From Eremophila alpestris peregrina (lineage: Eukaryota > Chordata > Aves > Passeriformes > Alaudidae), in the NCBI GenBank assembly GCA_009792885.1, contig WMCF01000066.1, positions 2,129,429 to 2,193,428 of the forward strand: a DNA stretch of 64,000 nucleotides. The letters are read 5' to 3'. A model generated the notes under the pieces. The model was given only the letters and a program-made list of their open reading frames with translations. It did not search any database and was not told the DNA's origin. Of the stretch, positions 34,746 through 46,901 are shown piece after piece (positions within the stretch are counted from its first letter, which is position 1; the number at the start of each line of letters is the position of its first letter). A program made the position numbers and the translations under genes.

Positions 34746-35877
34746 CGACTTCTGTAAAGTTATGGAGCCTGTGCTTGCTCCTTACAAAAACAGAAGTGGA
34801 AGAAAGCAAAGCTGCCACAAAGAGAAATCAGGGCTTTCCCAAAATTGTTTTCCTGTTTAGCTGAAGTGCCAATCCCATAGCACTGCATTCCAGCAAAGCC
34901 CCAGGCACGTTCACTGGAGCAGCTGATCTCAGGCTGTTGATACCAAGGGATTAAATCAGCACAAACTACAAATAACAAAGAATGTGGGGCATTTTTATCC
35001 CTGAAACCATGAACTTCCTTCCTCCACTCTTGAGCTGTCTGGGTTTTCAGCCTTTGGTACCACATCCTACACTCAGAGCTGGCAGCAGAAGCCTGCAGCC
35101 CCTGCCTTTGCACTGCAGAGGGATCATGGCAAAGCCAATCCCTCCCCCAAAACCCATCACTTATTGTTACAAGAAAAATAAATCGCCTTGGAAGCGGGAA
35201 AATGCCTTTTTTTTTTTTCTGTCTAAAGATTGTCTCCACTTCCAATCTCTGGCGTAACACTAAACCTCTCTCCAGGCACTCAAGCCCCACTGGGCATCTG
35301 ATCTCAGCAGCCAAGAGCTGTCCTGGCTGGGCCACAGAAGTGCTGGCAGACAGAAATCCAGGACCCAGACTGGGGCAGAGACTACCTCTGCTCTGATAAG
35401 ACACAGCAGAAGGAAGACAGAGCCTCGGGGGTTTTCAAGAGTCACTGAAGCCTTGCAGCTGGATGAGGGAGCAAGGCTTGGTCCTGAGAGCTGAGGAGCA
35501 AGAGAAACAGCTTCCCCTGGAGAGCCCATCTGGGCCAGTGAACTGTAACCTGAGAGGGGCTGTGGTTACTGAGTGATGCCAGATAACACCCTCATCCCGT
35601 CACCAGGACCCAGACCCACCCTTCCCCAATCACTTTCCCAGAAATTCAACCTTTTTCCAGCATTGCTTTGTTTTTTTGCAGAAACTCTTCTTTGCTCTTG
35701 CAAACACGCTGATGGCCACATTCCCTCTGCTCCCTTCATCAGCCACAGCCTCTCCCAGCCTTCCTGCAAGGAGCCCTGCAGCATCCCTTCCCTCAACAGC
35801 CACAGGGATGAAGCAGATGGTACCAGGAGCATCCAAGTTCACCAGCCCTTTCCAAAGGAAAACCTGCAACTAAATGG
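34746..35877. other. unique non-coding DNA
   Basis: Poly-T run at about 35,208-35,220. The 214-codon minus frame at 34,760-35,404 spans that run (a KKKK block), has no domain and is not flanked by splice-like sequence. Confidence 0.5.
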
Positions 35878-36030
35878 ACTCCTCATCCCTGGAGGTGCTC
35901 AAGGCCAAGTTGGACTGGGATTAGAGCAGCCTGGCCTGGTGGAAAAGTGTCCCTGGCCATGGCAGGGAGTTGGAACAAATGAATCTTTAGTGTCCTTTCC
36001 AACCTATTCTGTGATTTTATGATTTGATAA
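35878..36030 (+). mobile_element. CR1 LINE 3'-end fragment
   Basis: 'catccctggaggtgctcaag', 'ccaagttggactgggatt', 'ccatggcagggagttggaac' and 'tcctttccaacctattctgt', with the tail 'gattttatgatttg', the CR1 terminal short repeat. Confidence 0.92.
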
Positions 36031-36559
36031 ACACAAGCTTGGGGTAGACAGAGGGAATCTGTTTGCCCTCCAGCACAATGCAGAGGCATGAGCAGACACC
36101 AGTGACCTCAGCCCCCAGCCCTGAGGTCTGCCCAGCCTGGGAATACCAGAAATTGTGCCTGTTCCATGGATTCACAAATCCAAGTGATCGTGCTTCAGGG
36201 GCTGCGCTCTCTTCCCATCGCAGAGCTGCCTCTGCACATTCCCAAACAAAGCATTACACCATGTGAAAAGAAGGCACAAGCCCTGCAAAGCCCATCCCCA
36301 CTGGCTGAGACAGGAAATATCTCCCATCATCTCAGCTAATCCTCCACCAATACAATGAGGAATGATGTCCAACAGCCGCCAGAAGATTATTAAGTGAAGA
36401 ACAAAAATCCTGCACCGCCCATCGCGACAGAGCCAAAGGCAATAAAAGGGGAAATACAAACTGCAGCCAGTGGCTGGGAGGAAGGAGGAGGGGGCAGGAG
36501 GAGCAGCAAAGAGCAGGCAGTGCCTTCAGCAAAGCCCCAGGGATCATGGAACAGGATCA
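36031..36559. other. unique non-coding DNA
   Basis: Includes an AT-rich patch at 36,330-36,470 (aagattattaagtgaagaac; ggcaataaaaggggaaa). No feature supported. Confidence 0.45.
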
Positions 36560-36685
36560 GCAGTGGTTTGGGTTGGAAGGGACCTTAAAGATCATCCAGC
36601 TCCACCCCCTGCCATGGGCAACCTGCCACTAAACCAAGCTGCTCCAAGCCCTGCCCAGCCTGGCCTTGGACACTTCCAGGGATGG
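36560..36685 (-). mobile_element. CR1 LINE 3'-end fragment
   Basis: gtggtttgggttggaaggga, 'ccttaaagatcatccagctc', 'ccctgccatgggcaacctgc' and 'ctggccttggacacttccag'. It breaks off after 'ggatggggatcca'. Confidence 0.92.
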
Positions 36686-37077
36686 GGATCCAGAATCCAG
36701 GTGGATCCAGGACGTCAGAGCTTCACCTCAGCTCCTCAGGAAGCACAGGGAATGATTTGGCTGCACAGTTCATCTGTTTGGCAACAACAAAAGCAAACAC
36801 AGGCCAGGGGTTGAGTTTATGGTACACCCCAAAACCTGCCTCCAGCTACCTCTGAGCTGCTCAGAGCAGGACACCTCAGCAGCAGGGTCCTACCTGTGCA
36901 TCCAACCACAGACATTCTCTTTGGTTTGCCTTTCACCAGCACATAACAGATGGGCTTCAGCTGCAAACACGAGACTTGAAAAGCCATTTGCAAATGCTTT
37001 GGTGACAACTTCAGCAAGATGAGGCTGCTGAGATATTTCAGCACTGGGAGATTAAGAGTTTTTGATTATCTGTGATG
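36686..37077. other. unique spacer
   Basis: Nothing supported. Confidence 0.5.
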
Positions 37078-37365
37078 ATCACAGAGTCCCCAGAAGGGTT
37101 TGGGTAAGAGGGGATCTTAAATTCATCTCATTCCACTCCCTCTTTGCCTCTGGCAGGGGCACCTTCCACCATCCCAGGCTGCTTCAAGCCCCTTCCAACC
37201 TGGCCTTGGGCACTTCCAGGGATCCAGGGGCAGCCACAGCTGCTCTGGGCACCCTGTGCCAGGGCCTGCCCATGCTCACAGCCAAGAATTCCTCCTCTAT
37301 ATTTAAGGTAAAGTTCCCTTCTTTTAGTCTGAACCCTTTAGTCCCTGTCCTATCGCTACATTTCC
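37078..37365 (-). mobile_element. CR1 LINE 3' end, about 290 bp
   Basis: Diverged 3' tip (cagaagggtttgggtaagag), then conserved 'ccaccatcccaggctgcttc', 'ggatccaggggcagccaca' and 'ccctgtgccagggcctg', and upstream 'cttttagtctgaacccttta' and 'gtccctgtcctatcgctac'. Confidence 0.92.
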
Positions 37366-38094
37366 TGATGAAATAATCACACATAATCAAACACAATTAA
37401 TAATCACACATAAACCTGCATTAGCATTCCAGCTGCTTTTAGGAATAAGGCATTTGGATGCTTGGGATGAAATTTTTGCAGTATCTCCCTATGGCTCTTC
37501 TCCCTGGAGCTCCAGCAAGTCTGTAAAATTAAACACAACATTTGGATGGACAGCACTGAGGGAAACTTGGCACCTGCTTCAATACCAGCCTCCAAAATGC
37601 AGTTCCCAGGTTGAATAACTTGTTTTTAAAGGCAGCATTCCTCGAGATATTTTGGTGTTTTTTAACAAGTGCATTTGAGGCAAACAGCTCTGCAGAGGCA
37701 GCGGGGATGAGCCTCCTTCCCTTTGATCCCTCTTGGAGGAGGTGTTCCAATTTTAGTGAAGGAGTTCACAAATGCTGCTGACACAGGAAATCTGACTTTG
37801 GGGGATTGATGACAAAGTTATCCCCCCCCTCTCCAAGAGTTTAGACATGATTTATTTCTTTCCATATGACATAACCCTTCTGATTTAGTTTTTAGATTCC
37901 CTTTTTTAGTTAAAAGCAATGTTTTGAAGTTTCATATAGAGAACACTCATATTATCAAAAAATCTACTCTTGACCATTCAGAACTTCCATTCGACCTTCT
38001 CAATTCCCCCAACAAACCCTGCCCAGCATCTGACCCCTGTCCCACCCTCCCAGCCAAGGACATTGCTCAGGTGACAGTGCCAAGTGATGCCACC
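37366..38094. other. unique non-coding DNA
   Basis: Nothing supported; a C-run at about 37,821-37,829. Confidence 0.5.
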
Positions 38095-38155
38095 CAAGAG
38101 CTGGGCTCCATCATCCCTCTGGGTCCCTTCCAACTCAGAATATTCTGTGAAATGA
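38095..38155 (+). mobile_element. very short CR1 3' tip
   Basis: 'gctccatcatccctctgggt' followed by 'cccttccaactcagaatatt' and 'ctgtgaaatg'. The 'ccaactcaga' ending is of the same subfamily type as 16,519-16,770. Confidence 0.65.
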
Positions 38156-41100
38156 GGTGCTTCAGCCCCAACCACCTGCAGAGCTCTTCAGGACAAGGAA
38201 AATAATTTTAAAAAAAAACCACAAAAAACCCACTTCTTTTTTATTTTTATTTTTTTTTCAGCCTACAGCATGCAGACACTCCAGATGCCCTTGCATACCT
38301 GAAAATCCATCAGCACTTCAATAACTGCTGGTTTGCACTTCTCTTCCTCTAGGCAGCAATTCCTCCCCTGGCTGCAGAGCAGAGCTGGGTTCAGCTGGAA
38401 CTGGGCTCTGTCCCTTGCCAAATCCCAACAGCTAAAGCCAGGCTTAATCCCCTGCACAAACAAAGGCCTGGGAAACAAATATAATTGGGTTTAATTTGTT
38501 GTTTGCTTACATTTTTGATAAGGAGCACGGGGATGTTGCACCCTGCAGAGCTCAGCCTCTCCCTGGGGAGCTCTCAGTGCTCTCAGTCACACACAGGGAT
38601 ATTCACTGCTCCCTCCAGGAAAACTCTGCTTTTGTCTGCTGGAACATCCTGCCTTGGACACCACCAGGCATTCGTGGTGCTCCAAAACAGCTGGGAACAC
38701 CTGTGGGTCAGTGTGGGGCCAGCTGAGGAGTCCTGGTCAGTGCAATCTGCCTGAACCCACGTGAGGTGTAAACACCTAAACCTCAGCTGACTTCCCCAGC
38801 AATCCTCACCCAGCTGGATGTGAAGGCAAAGCAGCACATTCCATCTCATTCTGCAGCCAGAAGTACCTGAGGACACCCAGGGAACAATGCTCATGGGGCA
38901 CAATGAAAGCCTGGCTCTCAATTTCAGCTCCTGTTGAGTCAGGTTGGAGTCCCACGTTACCCAAAATTGGGTTGTTTCATTGCAGCCCAGCAAAACACAG
39001 GAACAGCTGATAAAGTTTGAGACTGTGGCACCACAGTTATGCTAATAATGATAATAACAGAGGATGTTCCTTCCCAGAAAGTTTGGAGTCTGGTGGAGCA
39101 GCCAGACAGGACTGGAGCAGAGGATTATCCTTATCACTGCTCCTGGGACTCAGAGGGGCTCACCCAGGAGTCACTGCAGCAGTGCTGGGAAGGAGCTCAG
39201 CATCCCAATTCCCACACCCACAGCTCCCACGTGTCAGGCTTCAGCAGCTCCTCTGCCCACACCTCCCCCACCTCGGGCACCATCCAGGTTTGGAGACCAA
39301 AGCTATCTCTGAGAGGGAAGAGTCCTGCAGCTCCTCATGTTATCAGCACATCCTCCAGTTTCAGAAATCCCCAAGACTCTTGACAACAAAGTCTGGTTTA
39401 TGACGACTCCCAGCTCAGCCCTCTGAACTTCTGCACACAGGACGCTGCAAATTGTTCCACAACACATCATTAAAATCCTGTGGGGACACTGGGGTGGTTA
39501 CACCAAAGCTGAAACACCCAGCACATTCCAGAAAAGGTGCTTTGCTTGAACATAACCATGCAACAGGGTGACCTATCCCAGTTTTGGGGGTTATATTCTT
39601 GCACTGCCAAATTTCCCACATGAGTAACAGCACATTGGTGGCATGGAGGGAACACACATCCTCCCTCACAACATCTGCCACCAGCTCCAAACTGGCAGAG
39701 TGAGGTGTGGGGGGACAACTCCCAGCTCATCTGCCCTCCAAAGCCATGAGGAGCAAACTGGAGAATGTGCAGGTGCTGATGCTCTGGGCAATTTCACCCA
39801 AAAGCTGCTGCTCCTGTTGAATGGAACCCTTTTCTCCTGGAAGGCTGGAGGAGAGGCTGGTTCCCAGAGGAGGCTGCTCCCTATGAAACTGTCAGAGTTA
39901 TTCCAGGGCTGGGAACAATCTGACACTTGGGAATGGTTTTTGTTCCAAAGCCTGATGGCTCCTCACTCCTTCAGCAGTTCAAAGCTCCCAGAGGAGCCAC
40001 AGGAGAGAGGAAAGGTGCCAGGGGCTCTGCACACCTCTGTTATTCTCCATCACTCCTGAAGGTACTTGTAAGGCTAAGAGAGATGAATCTGCACATAGTG
40101 CTGACTTTGACACCTGAGTTTGCACATCCAGAACGTTTAAAGATGATCCCCAACATCCCAGCTCCTCCCAGGGACAGCTGACAGCACGTTCATGTGGAGC
40201 CCGAGGGCTTGAGAGCCCTGTTTATCCTTCCCAGCACGATACTTGTCTTTTTATTTGCAACACAAAAACCACAAGAGACCCAAGGCTAGGTCAGCTCCAA
40301 ACCCTCCCAGGCAGAGCTTTCCCTGGCCAGCGTTTCTCCCTCCTCTATTTATGCACCTGGTGATTTATGTGCAAACTTTATCCATGACAAATTACATCCA
40401 GGGGTTTGTTCCCCACCCAGGAGGGAGGGGGCTTCTCTCCACTGCAGCAGCCACCTCAAAAAGCTAATCCCATCCTCAGGCATCACCTCCCTGACTGGCA
40501 GCACTGACACACTATCATCCTATCATCCACAGCCTCAGGGATTATGAAACACTTTGGGTTTGAGTGGGTTTTCTTTTCTTTCTTTCTTTTTTTTTTTTTT
40601 TCTTTCCATGCCTGGCAAAATCTCACTTTATTAAGTTTGCTGTTTTGGCAGGGAACCACCAGCAACTGCTCTGTGTCTGGTTTTCTCTGCTGCTCACTTC
40701 TACCTTTTCACAGCAGCCTCCAGACCGTGCTTCCCAGGGCAGGGGAAGGACCACAGCACAGTGCCAGCAACCTGTGAGCTGGAGACATCCAAGTTTACCC
40801 TTCCCCATCCTCATATCTGGTTACCCAGCAGGAAAGGCAATTAAATGATCTGGCTGGGGATAAATCACCACAAGTAGCCACTGTTCCCTGACACTGACTT
40901 GTTTTCTTGTGTGTCACAGCAAGTGTTTGAGTAAACACCAGGCAAAAAACACGACATAATTCAGGGGTTCCATTTCAAAAGGGGTCTGGAGCCATCACAA
41001 GTAACACAGGTCACAGGTGTGGAGTTTCTCTGCACTGACACACGTTTATTTGCAAGATGTTCACAGAGCAGTTGGATGGGAATTTGGGTACTATTTATGC

Positions 41101-42204
41101 TGAACTTGCCCAACATTTTTAACTCTGGACGGATTAAATGGGCTAAAGCCTGAGGCAGCACATATTCCATTGATGTGGGATCAGAAAAGCCAACAGAAGC
41201 ATGCATGGAAGCTTTGGAAATGTTTTATTTCTGAACAGCTCACCTTTTGCAATATAAAGCTTAAAATCTCTGTATATGTCTGCAGGAACACGGAATTGGC
41301 ACACAGGCTAATTTTAAACTGTCTGAAGCAGAGAAAATCACAATTACAGGGTGCTGGGAGCCGCCTCTGCTTATTGCTGCTGGTTATTGAGCTCCCATTC
41401 CCTGCTCAGTTGCTTCTCATGCACCAAGAGGAGCAAAAAAAAAACAATCTCCCACATCGTATTTGGCACTTTATTTCCAGAGATCCAGAGCACAACTGTG
41501 ATAAAGCAGAAGCAGAAGTGATCCAGCAGCTGTTTCTCCGTGATGCTTTTCCAAAACAAAGCTCATCTTTAAACAACCACCTACATACGAGCACTCATCA
41601 GTCCACATCCTACTTCCCGTTTCCAGCAGGAAACACTGAGTTGTCCAGCAACAAGAGAGACCTCAACACCCACATTGTACCATTTTGCCCACTCCCTGTC
41701 TGTGGTCATGGATTTCCTGCCTTCCTTTCCTGCCTTCCACTTGTGCAACCCTTCCCAGCCCAGCCTGGGCAGAGCTCCTGCTGCAGATGTGCAATGCCAG
41801 CTCTTCCATGGCTTATCCAAGCTCCTGCACCCCTGGGGCAGCAGTTAAAGGATGATTTCCACCCAGCCTCTGTTCTGCTCTTGCCTCCCTGGCTCACTGT
41901 TAAACCACTGTGCCTTTGCTCCCCTTCTCACCCTTTTATTTCCACCTTAGCAGCATCTCTCCAAGCAGAGTATGCAGGAGAGCCCAGCTCAGGCTGGTTT
42001 TCTCTCTGGTCACCCCTTTGTGTGTTCCTGTGCCAGTGATGCCATGCATGTCCCTTCAGTGCCAGCCCAGAAGGCCTTGTCCCACTTTCTGCCTTTTCTC
42101 CACCATCATCCTGCTGTGATCCAAGAGCCCTTTCTCCAAGGGCCATGCACACAGCCCCTATCCCACCCTGACACGTCCCAGAGGTTTTTTTACAGATCAG
42201 GGGG
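38156..42204. other. unique non-coding DNA, about 4 kb
   Basis: A/T-rich low complexity at 38,205-38,262, a poly-T tract at 40,571-40,603 (listed separately) and otherwise no TE recognised. The 289-codon plus frame at 41,170-42,039 has no domain, uses no recognisable splice or promoter context, and is cut by a lysine run from poly-A. Confidence 0.45.
40571..40640 (-). other. poly-A tail-like tract preceded by AATAAA (possible retrocopy end)
   Basis: Read on the minus strand, AATAAA (complement at about 40,628-40,633) is followed about 21 nt later by a long A-run with occasional G (40,571-40,603). That is the layout of a reverse-transcribed mRNA 3' end. I cannot identify a parent gene in the adjoining 40,640-41,000 sequence and see no target-site repeat. 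Confidence 0.3.
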
Positions 42205-42452
42205 AAAGGCTTTGAATTGAAAGACGTTTAGGTGGAATGCTGGGAAGGAATTGTTCCCTGTGAGGGTGGGCAGGCCCTGGCACAGGGTGCCCAGAGCAGC
42301 TGTGGCTGCCCCTGGATCCCTGGCAGTGCCCAAGGCCAGGCTGGATGGGGTTGGAGCACCCTGTGACAGTGGAAGGTCTCCCTGCCCATGGCTCAGGTGG
42401 GACAAGGTGGGTTTTAAGGTCCCTTCCCACCCAAACCATTCTGGGATTCCCT
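42205..42452 (+). mobile_element. CR1 LINE 3' end, about 248 bp
   Basis: 'gggaaggaattgttccctgt', 'gccctggcacagggtgccc', 'ctgtggctgcccctggatcc', 'caaggccaggctggatgggg' and 'cccttcccacccaaaccatt', with tail 'ctgggattccctca'. Well preserved. Confidence 0.95.
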
Positions 42453-42799
42453 CATTGCTGACTCTGGACATGAATGCACTCTCCACCCTCCCACAAGAAC
42501 AATCTCCACTGCAGAAAAGCTGCTTTGCCCCTCTTCCCTTTCCCCCCTGCCCCTGGAGTGATGCTTTGTACCACGGGCAGTTCCTCACCCCATGGTGATG
42601 ATCTCCCTGCCTGGGAACAGCAAATTCCTGCACCATTCCCTTTGGGACAAACACCTCAGATAACTCCAGAGGAACAAACCCCCCTAGCAATGGTACTGAC
42701 TCGACAAAAGGAGAACAGTCAGCTCAGCCAAGGAGAGCAGGGGGATTTCCACAGCTCCAAGGTGCTCCAGCCTGTCGGGGTTGGAGAGGAAGCCATGGG
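42453..42799. other. unique spacer
   Basis: Nothing supported. Confidence 0.5.
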
Positions 42800-43275
42800 A
42801 TTTGCTTGTGTCACGCAATGATGAAACAGCTCCTAATCCAGCAGTAACTAAGGAGGATGTTAAGCCACAGCTAGAAAATGAGGTCTTTTGAAATCAGCAA
42901 GCACAGAGAACTCGTATTTAAAAGGGACCTGGCCAGAGAGTGCTCTGGATCGTTAATGTTGACTTTTAATAAGCCTTTGGAACACTGAGGGCTGGAAGAA
43001 AGCTTAAGTTGTGCCAGAGTTTTAAGAGGATAGAAACAGGATGACCCACATAATTATCCACCTGTGACCCTGACTCTTATCCCAGGTGAAATAATGGAAC
43101 AGCTGTAAAAGAACTTCATTAATAAAGCATTAAAGGAGCGTAAGAGCAAATGCCAACAGCTTGGGTTTATAGGAAGCAGATTTGTCACTAAGTTGAGAAA
43201 TTGTTTCAGAGTTGAATATGTTCCCTGAGTTTGCAGGCTGGATGTAAAAAGAGTACGAAGTTTATACAATTTAAA
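42800..43275 (+). pseudogene. ancient CR1/L3-like LINE ORF2 fragment, reverse-transcriptase region, decayed
   Basis: In frame from 43,063 the translation gives PVTLTLIPGEIMEQL, a stop (taa), then KNFINKALKERKSK, CQQLGFIGSRFVTKL and RNCF. This follows the RT motif order of CR1-clade LINEs: P-x-S/T-L-T-x-x-P-G-K-x-M-E-x-I, then QHGF, then S-C-x-T-N-L. Upstream, 'ttttaataagcctttggaac', 'ggctggaagaaagcttaag' and 'gttgtgccagagttttaaga' fit the preceding ORF2 segment. The in-frame stop, lost Cys/His and missing catalytic F/YADD region show an old inactive fragment, unlike the young CR1 3' ends elsewhere. Confidence 0.72.
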
Positions 43276-44811
43276 GCCAACTGAGGCCTTACAAAAACCT
43301 CAGCTTTCCTACCCCTGCAGAAGGACTACCAAAAGAGTTAGAGAATCCCATCAAGCCAAGAAATCCTGGGTAGGATGGGCAAGGGACCCTGGAGTCTGCC
43401 TGTGCTGCAGGAAGGCAGAATTGGGGGAGCAAAGGGAAAGGAGCAGCCACAGCAGGAATTTCCCTGGTGTGAAGGGCAGGACATTGTCACTCCCTGCTCT
43501 GGGTTTCCTTGGCTCAACCCTTCCATGACCAAGGAGCCCACTGGATTCTAATTAGTTTTGTTTTCAGTACAACCTCAACGTGACATTCATTAAAAGTTCA
43601 TTAATTTGAGCCCAAATCCACGAGCTGCAGCACAAGGATGAGCACTGGGGGTGTTTCCAGGCACACCCCAAAAGCTGTGACACTCTGAAACAGCAACGAG
43701 AACCAGGACACAACAACCTCCCACTGGTGAGGGACCAGTAAATCCATGACACATCAGGAAGGGTTTGGGTCCTTGGCCAAGGGCAAGAAGGGAAATGTGA
43801 GGGGAAAGAGTTGCTGGTTGTGTCATCTTCTGGGATGAAGCAATGGGTTTGGAGCAGCCAAACTTCCTAATGCTCCCAGGTTCCAAATTACCCAGAGGAG
43901 GCACCTCAGCTCCAGCAGCACCAGTGCCCTGCCCAAGGCCCAGCAGCAGCCTGGGAGGTCAGCTCTGGTGAGACCTCCATCAGCCAGCCACTTCCCCAAC
44001 CCAAAAAATCTTCACCCACGGCCCTGTCATCTTGTGAGGCCCTGCCAGCTCCGAGTGGGGCAGCAGCAAAGTTGAGCAGAAAAGTCATTTTTCACTCCAA
44101 AATTGCAGGTCCTGAGCAATGCAGTCCCCTGTGCCAGACAGCTGGGGTACCCTGGGCATCCCAGGCACAGAGAGAGGGCCTGGCAGTTATTTCAAAATCC
44201 CCCTGATGGCCATTGCAGAGCCCTGATGACTTCATCTCAGTCACTGCTATGTTTCTGAGAGTCAAGAATAACACGAATTTTTCCATATCTTGTGGTTTTT
44301 GGAGGGTGTGAATAAATTCTCATGCTGTGAGTTATTTAGGTATCAGCAAACCCAACCCAGCAGCAGTTTGAAGCCATTGAGCAAACACAAAAACTGGAGG
44401 AGATGTGGCAGGCAATGACACATCAGGAGGTCCTAAGTGTCCAGAACCACCAAGGAGAATTGCAGATCCTCCTCAGGGTCATGACAAATCTGCTCAGAGA
44501 TGTCACCTAAATTCAGAACATGTGGAAAATGACTTGACCTTCCCTTTCTACACTTGGTTTTGTACCTTGTAAACATCCATGGATATAAAGTGCTGAAAAA
44601 CAACAGACTTGTGGCCTTTTGGACCACCAGGAATCAAGTAGTGCCCCAAAGCCTTCAGAAAAATAATTTGTTGCCATGTCAACAAGAAGAGTGGTGCCAC
44701 AGTGACTTCCCATCTCCATGTCCCTTCCTAAAGATGTATCCTGGCAGGAGCTTTCAGCTGAAGGCCATGAATTGGAATTGATGACCCTTGTGGATCTAAC
44801 TCAGTTCACAG
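43276..44811. other. unique non-coding DNA
   Basis: No TE or exon supported. Confidence 0.5.
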
Positions 44812-44880
44812 AGTTACAGGATCATGGAATATCCTGATTCTCTTGAGTTCTCAGGGTTGGAAGAAGCAGGGAGGGCACAA
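44812..44880 (-). mobile_element. possible degraded CR1 3' tip
   Basis: 'acaggatcatggaatatcct' and 'ctcagggttggaagaag' resemble the reverse of the 'ccaactcaggatattctatg' CR1 ending, separated by an unrelated ~15 bp (gattctcttgagtt). Confidence 0.4.
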
Positions 44881-44999
44881 TGAATGGTGGATCCCTGAAT
44901 GCTTCCCACAGGCAAAATTCTACCTCTGGCAATGAAGGCAGCTTTCCTCCCAAAATATCTGCTTTTACCTGTGTGCTCCTCTGCTGTGCTAAAGCCTGC
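44881..44999. other. short unique spacer
   Basis: No feature. Confidence 0.5.
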
Positions 45000-45460
45000 A
45001 AAAAGGTGTAGGAGTGAGTCCAGAGGAGATCATGGAGATGCTCTGAGGGCTGGAGCCCCTCTGCTCTGGAGCCAGGCTGGGAGAGCTGGGGGTGCTCACC
45101 TGGAGAAGGTTCCAGAGCCCCTCCCAGGGCCTAAAGGGGCTCCAGGAGAGCTGGAGAGAGACTGGGGACAAGGGATGGAGGGACAGGACACAGGGAATGG
45201 CTTCCACTGCCAGAGGGCAGGGATGGATGGGATATTGGGCAGGAATTGCTCCCTGTGGGGGTGGTGAGGCCCTGGCAAAGGTGCCCAGAGAAGCTGTGGC
45301 TGTCCCTGGATCCCTGGGAGTGTCCAAGGCCAGGCTGGATGGGGCTTGGAGCAGCCTGGGATAGTGGAAGGTGTCCCTGCCCATGGCAGGGGTGGAATGG
45401 GATGACTTTGGAGGTCATTTCTAACACAAACCATTCTGGGATTCCATGATTCCACAAAAC
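45000..45460 (+). mobile_element. long CR1 LINE 3' region, about 460 bp
   Basis: Extends well upstream of the usual truncation: 'ggagcccctctgctctggag', 'agctgggggtgctcacctgg', 'ctccaggagagctggagag', then 'gcagggatggatgggatatt', 'gggcaggaattgctccctgt' and 'ctgtggctgtccctggatcc', to 'accattctgggattccatga'. Frames of 90-153 codons on both strands here are translations of the repeat. Confidence 0.95.
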
Positions 45461-46840
45461 CCCCCCCAGAAATCCTCCATTTTACTCCCTGGCTTTCTGA
45501 ATCCAGCTCTTCCATGAACAAGTGCAGGAAGAACAGGAGGAGAAGGAGAGACCTCATTTAAAACTGTACAAGGGGAAATTGCAAAAAATTACCTAAACCT
45601 TTAGGAACATATTTATATTTTGATTTCAAGTAATATTACTTCCTGGTTTCCAGCACATATTCCCTGGGCGTCCCCTATCAAATATCAGGCAGTATTAAAT
45701 CACTGATCCCTGATCCCCGCAGCTCTCAGAAAAACATCTGTACTAATTTGTTGGTTTTCCTTAACACGAGGGCCAGCTGAACTCCTCCAGGGCCGAGCCA
45801 AGTGAGATCGCTGACAGATGCAGAATGAAAAAGTGCAAAGATTTTTCCTTTATTAAAAAATAAGGCTCCCCACTCCAAGCCCTGAGCCTGTGGTTTGCCA
45901 GAGTGATGAAATGACACGCGGCAGCCTTGATGCAACGCTGTTGTGGATACAAAAACAGGGGTTTGCCTCATGCTGCTCCCCTGGAAAATGACTGCTGACA
46001 GCACAGCCAGACTGGCACAGGCCAGCAGGGTGAGGGGTCTGACACAGCCCTGTCCTGTGAGGGTCCCTGGGAGTCTCCAAGGGGAAGAGTTACTGCAGTT
46101 CATTGCCCTGGGAACACAGCAGATCTGGCACCCTGCCCCTGCTCAGCATCTCACTCTGCTCTGCACAAACTTTGCTGCAGCAGCTCAGCACAAAGCAGGG
46201 AACTGGGACACAAGTGCAGGTAGAGGATAAATTAGTCCTTGTTGAACATGAGGTGAATGAACCCAAATCATGGAGGGCTGATAAACTCCAAAGCCCCTGA
46301 GGGATGAGGGAGTACATTTGGTGGGCAGTCCCCAACACCTCCAAGGCTTTTGCACATACAGGACACATTAAACTGTGCCACAGGTGGGACAGGTATCCTG
46401 CAAAGGCACACAGGAATTAATAACAGCTTTCCTTTGGAACCAAGAGCCATTTTCCTAACAAAAAGCTCCCTTCCACGTTCACAAACCTTGATCTGCACTT
46501 TTTCTGGTGGGCTCTGTGAGATGGATGCTGCTCTCCTGCAGACCTCACACCCCCCACACCCAACATTGACTGTGCATCTGTAGCTGCCCTTGCATCCATT
46601 GGAATTTAATCCAAATGCTATCCAGCTGCCAGGGAAAGAGCCACTTGCACAAATAACCTTGTGTTTCACCCCAGAGATTCACCCCAGAGCTTGTCAGCAC
46701 CACGGCTCAGTGCTGGTGGTTCCCAGCAGGCATTTCCCTGCAGGGAATTCTCCCCAGGGATGAGCCAAAGGGCAGAAAATGCCACAAACCCACATCCCTT
46801 CTCCAGCAGCCTGGGGATGAATCCCAGCCAGGGGCACTGG
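45461..46840. other. unique non-coding DNA
   Basis: No TE or exon supported. It begins a 12-kb stretch without recognisable CR1. Confidence 0.5.
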
Positions 46841-46901
46841 TCAGCCCATTGACAGGCTGGATCTGCTTCCAATAAACTTTTATAGCCTGTCAATGGGCTG
46901 A
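46841..46901. repeat. perfect 18-bp inverted repeat with 25-nt loop
   Basis: Arm 1 tcagcccattgacaggct (46,841-46,858) and arm 2 agcctgtcaatgggctga (46,884-46,901) are exact reverse complements. The 25-nt loop contains an AATAAA word. The arms do not resemble CR1 or LTR sequence. Confidence 0.9.

Noticed and set aside
34760..35404. 214-codon minus-strand frame
   Set aside because: Runs through a genomic poly-T tract and has no recognised family or splice-like borders.
41170..42039. 289-codon plus-strand open frame
   Set aside because: Starts in AT-rich sequence, crosses a poly-A run (KKK), changes composition abruptly, and has no domain.
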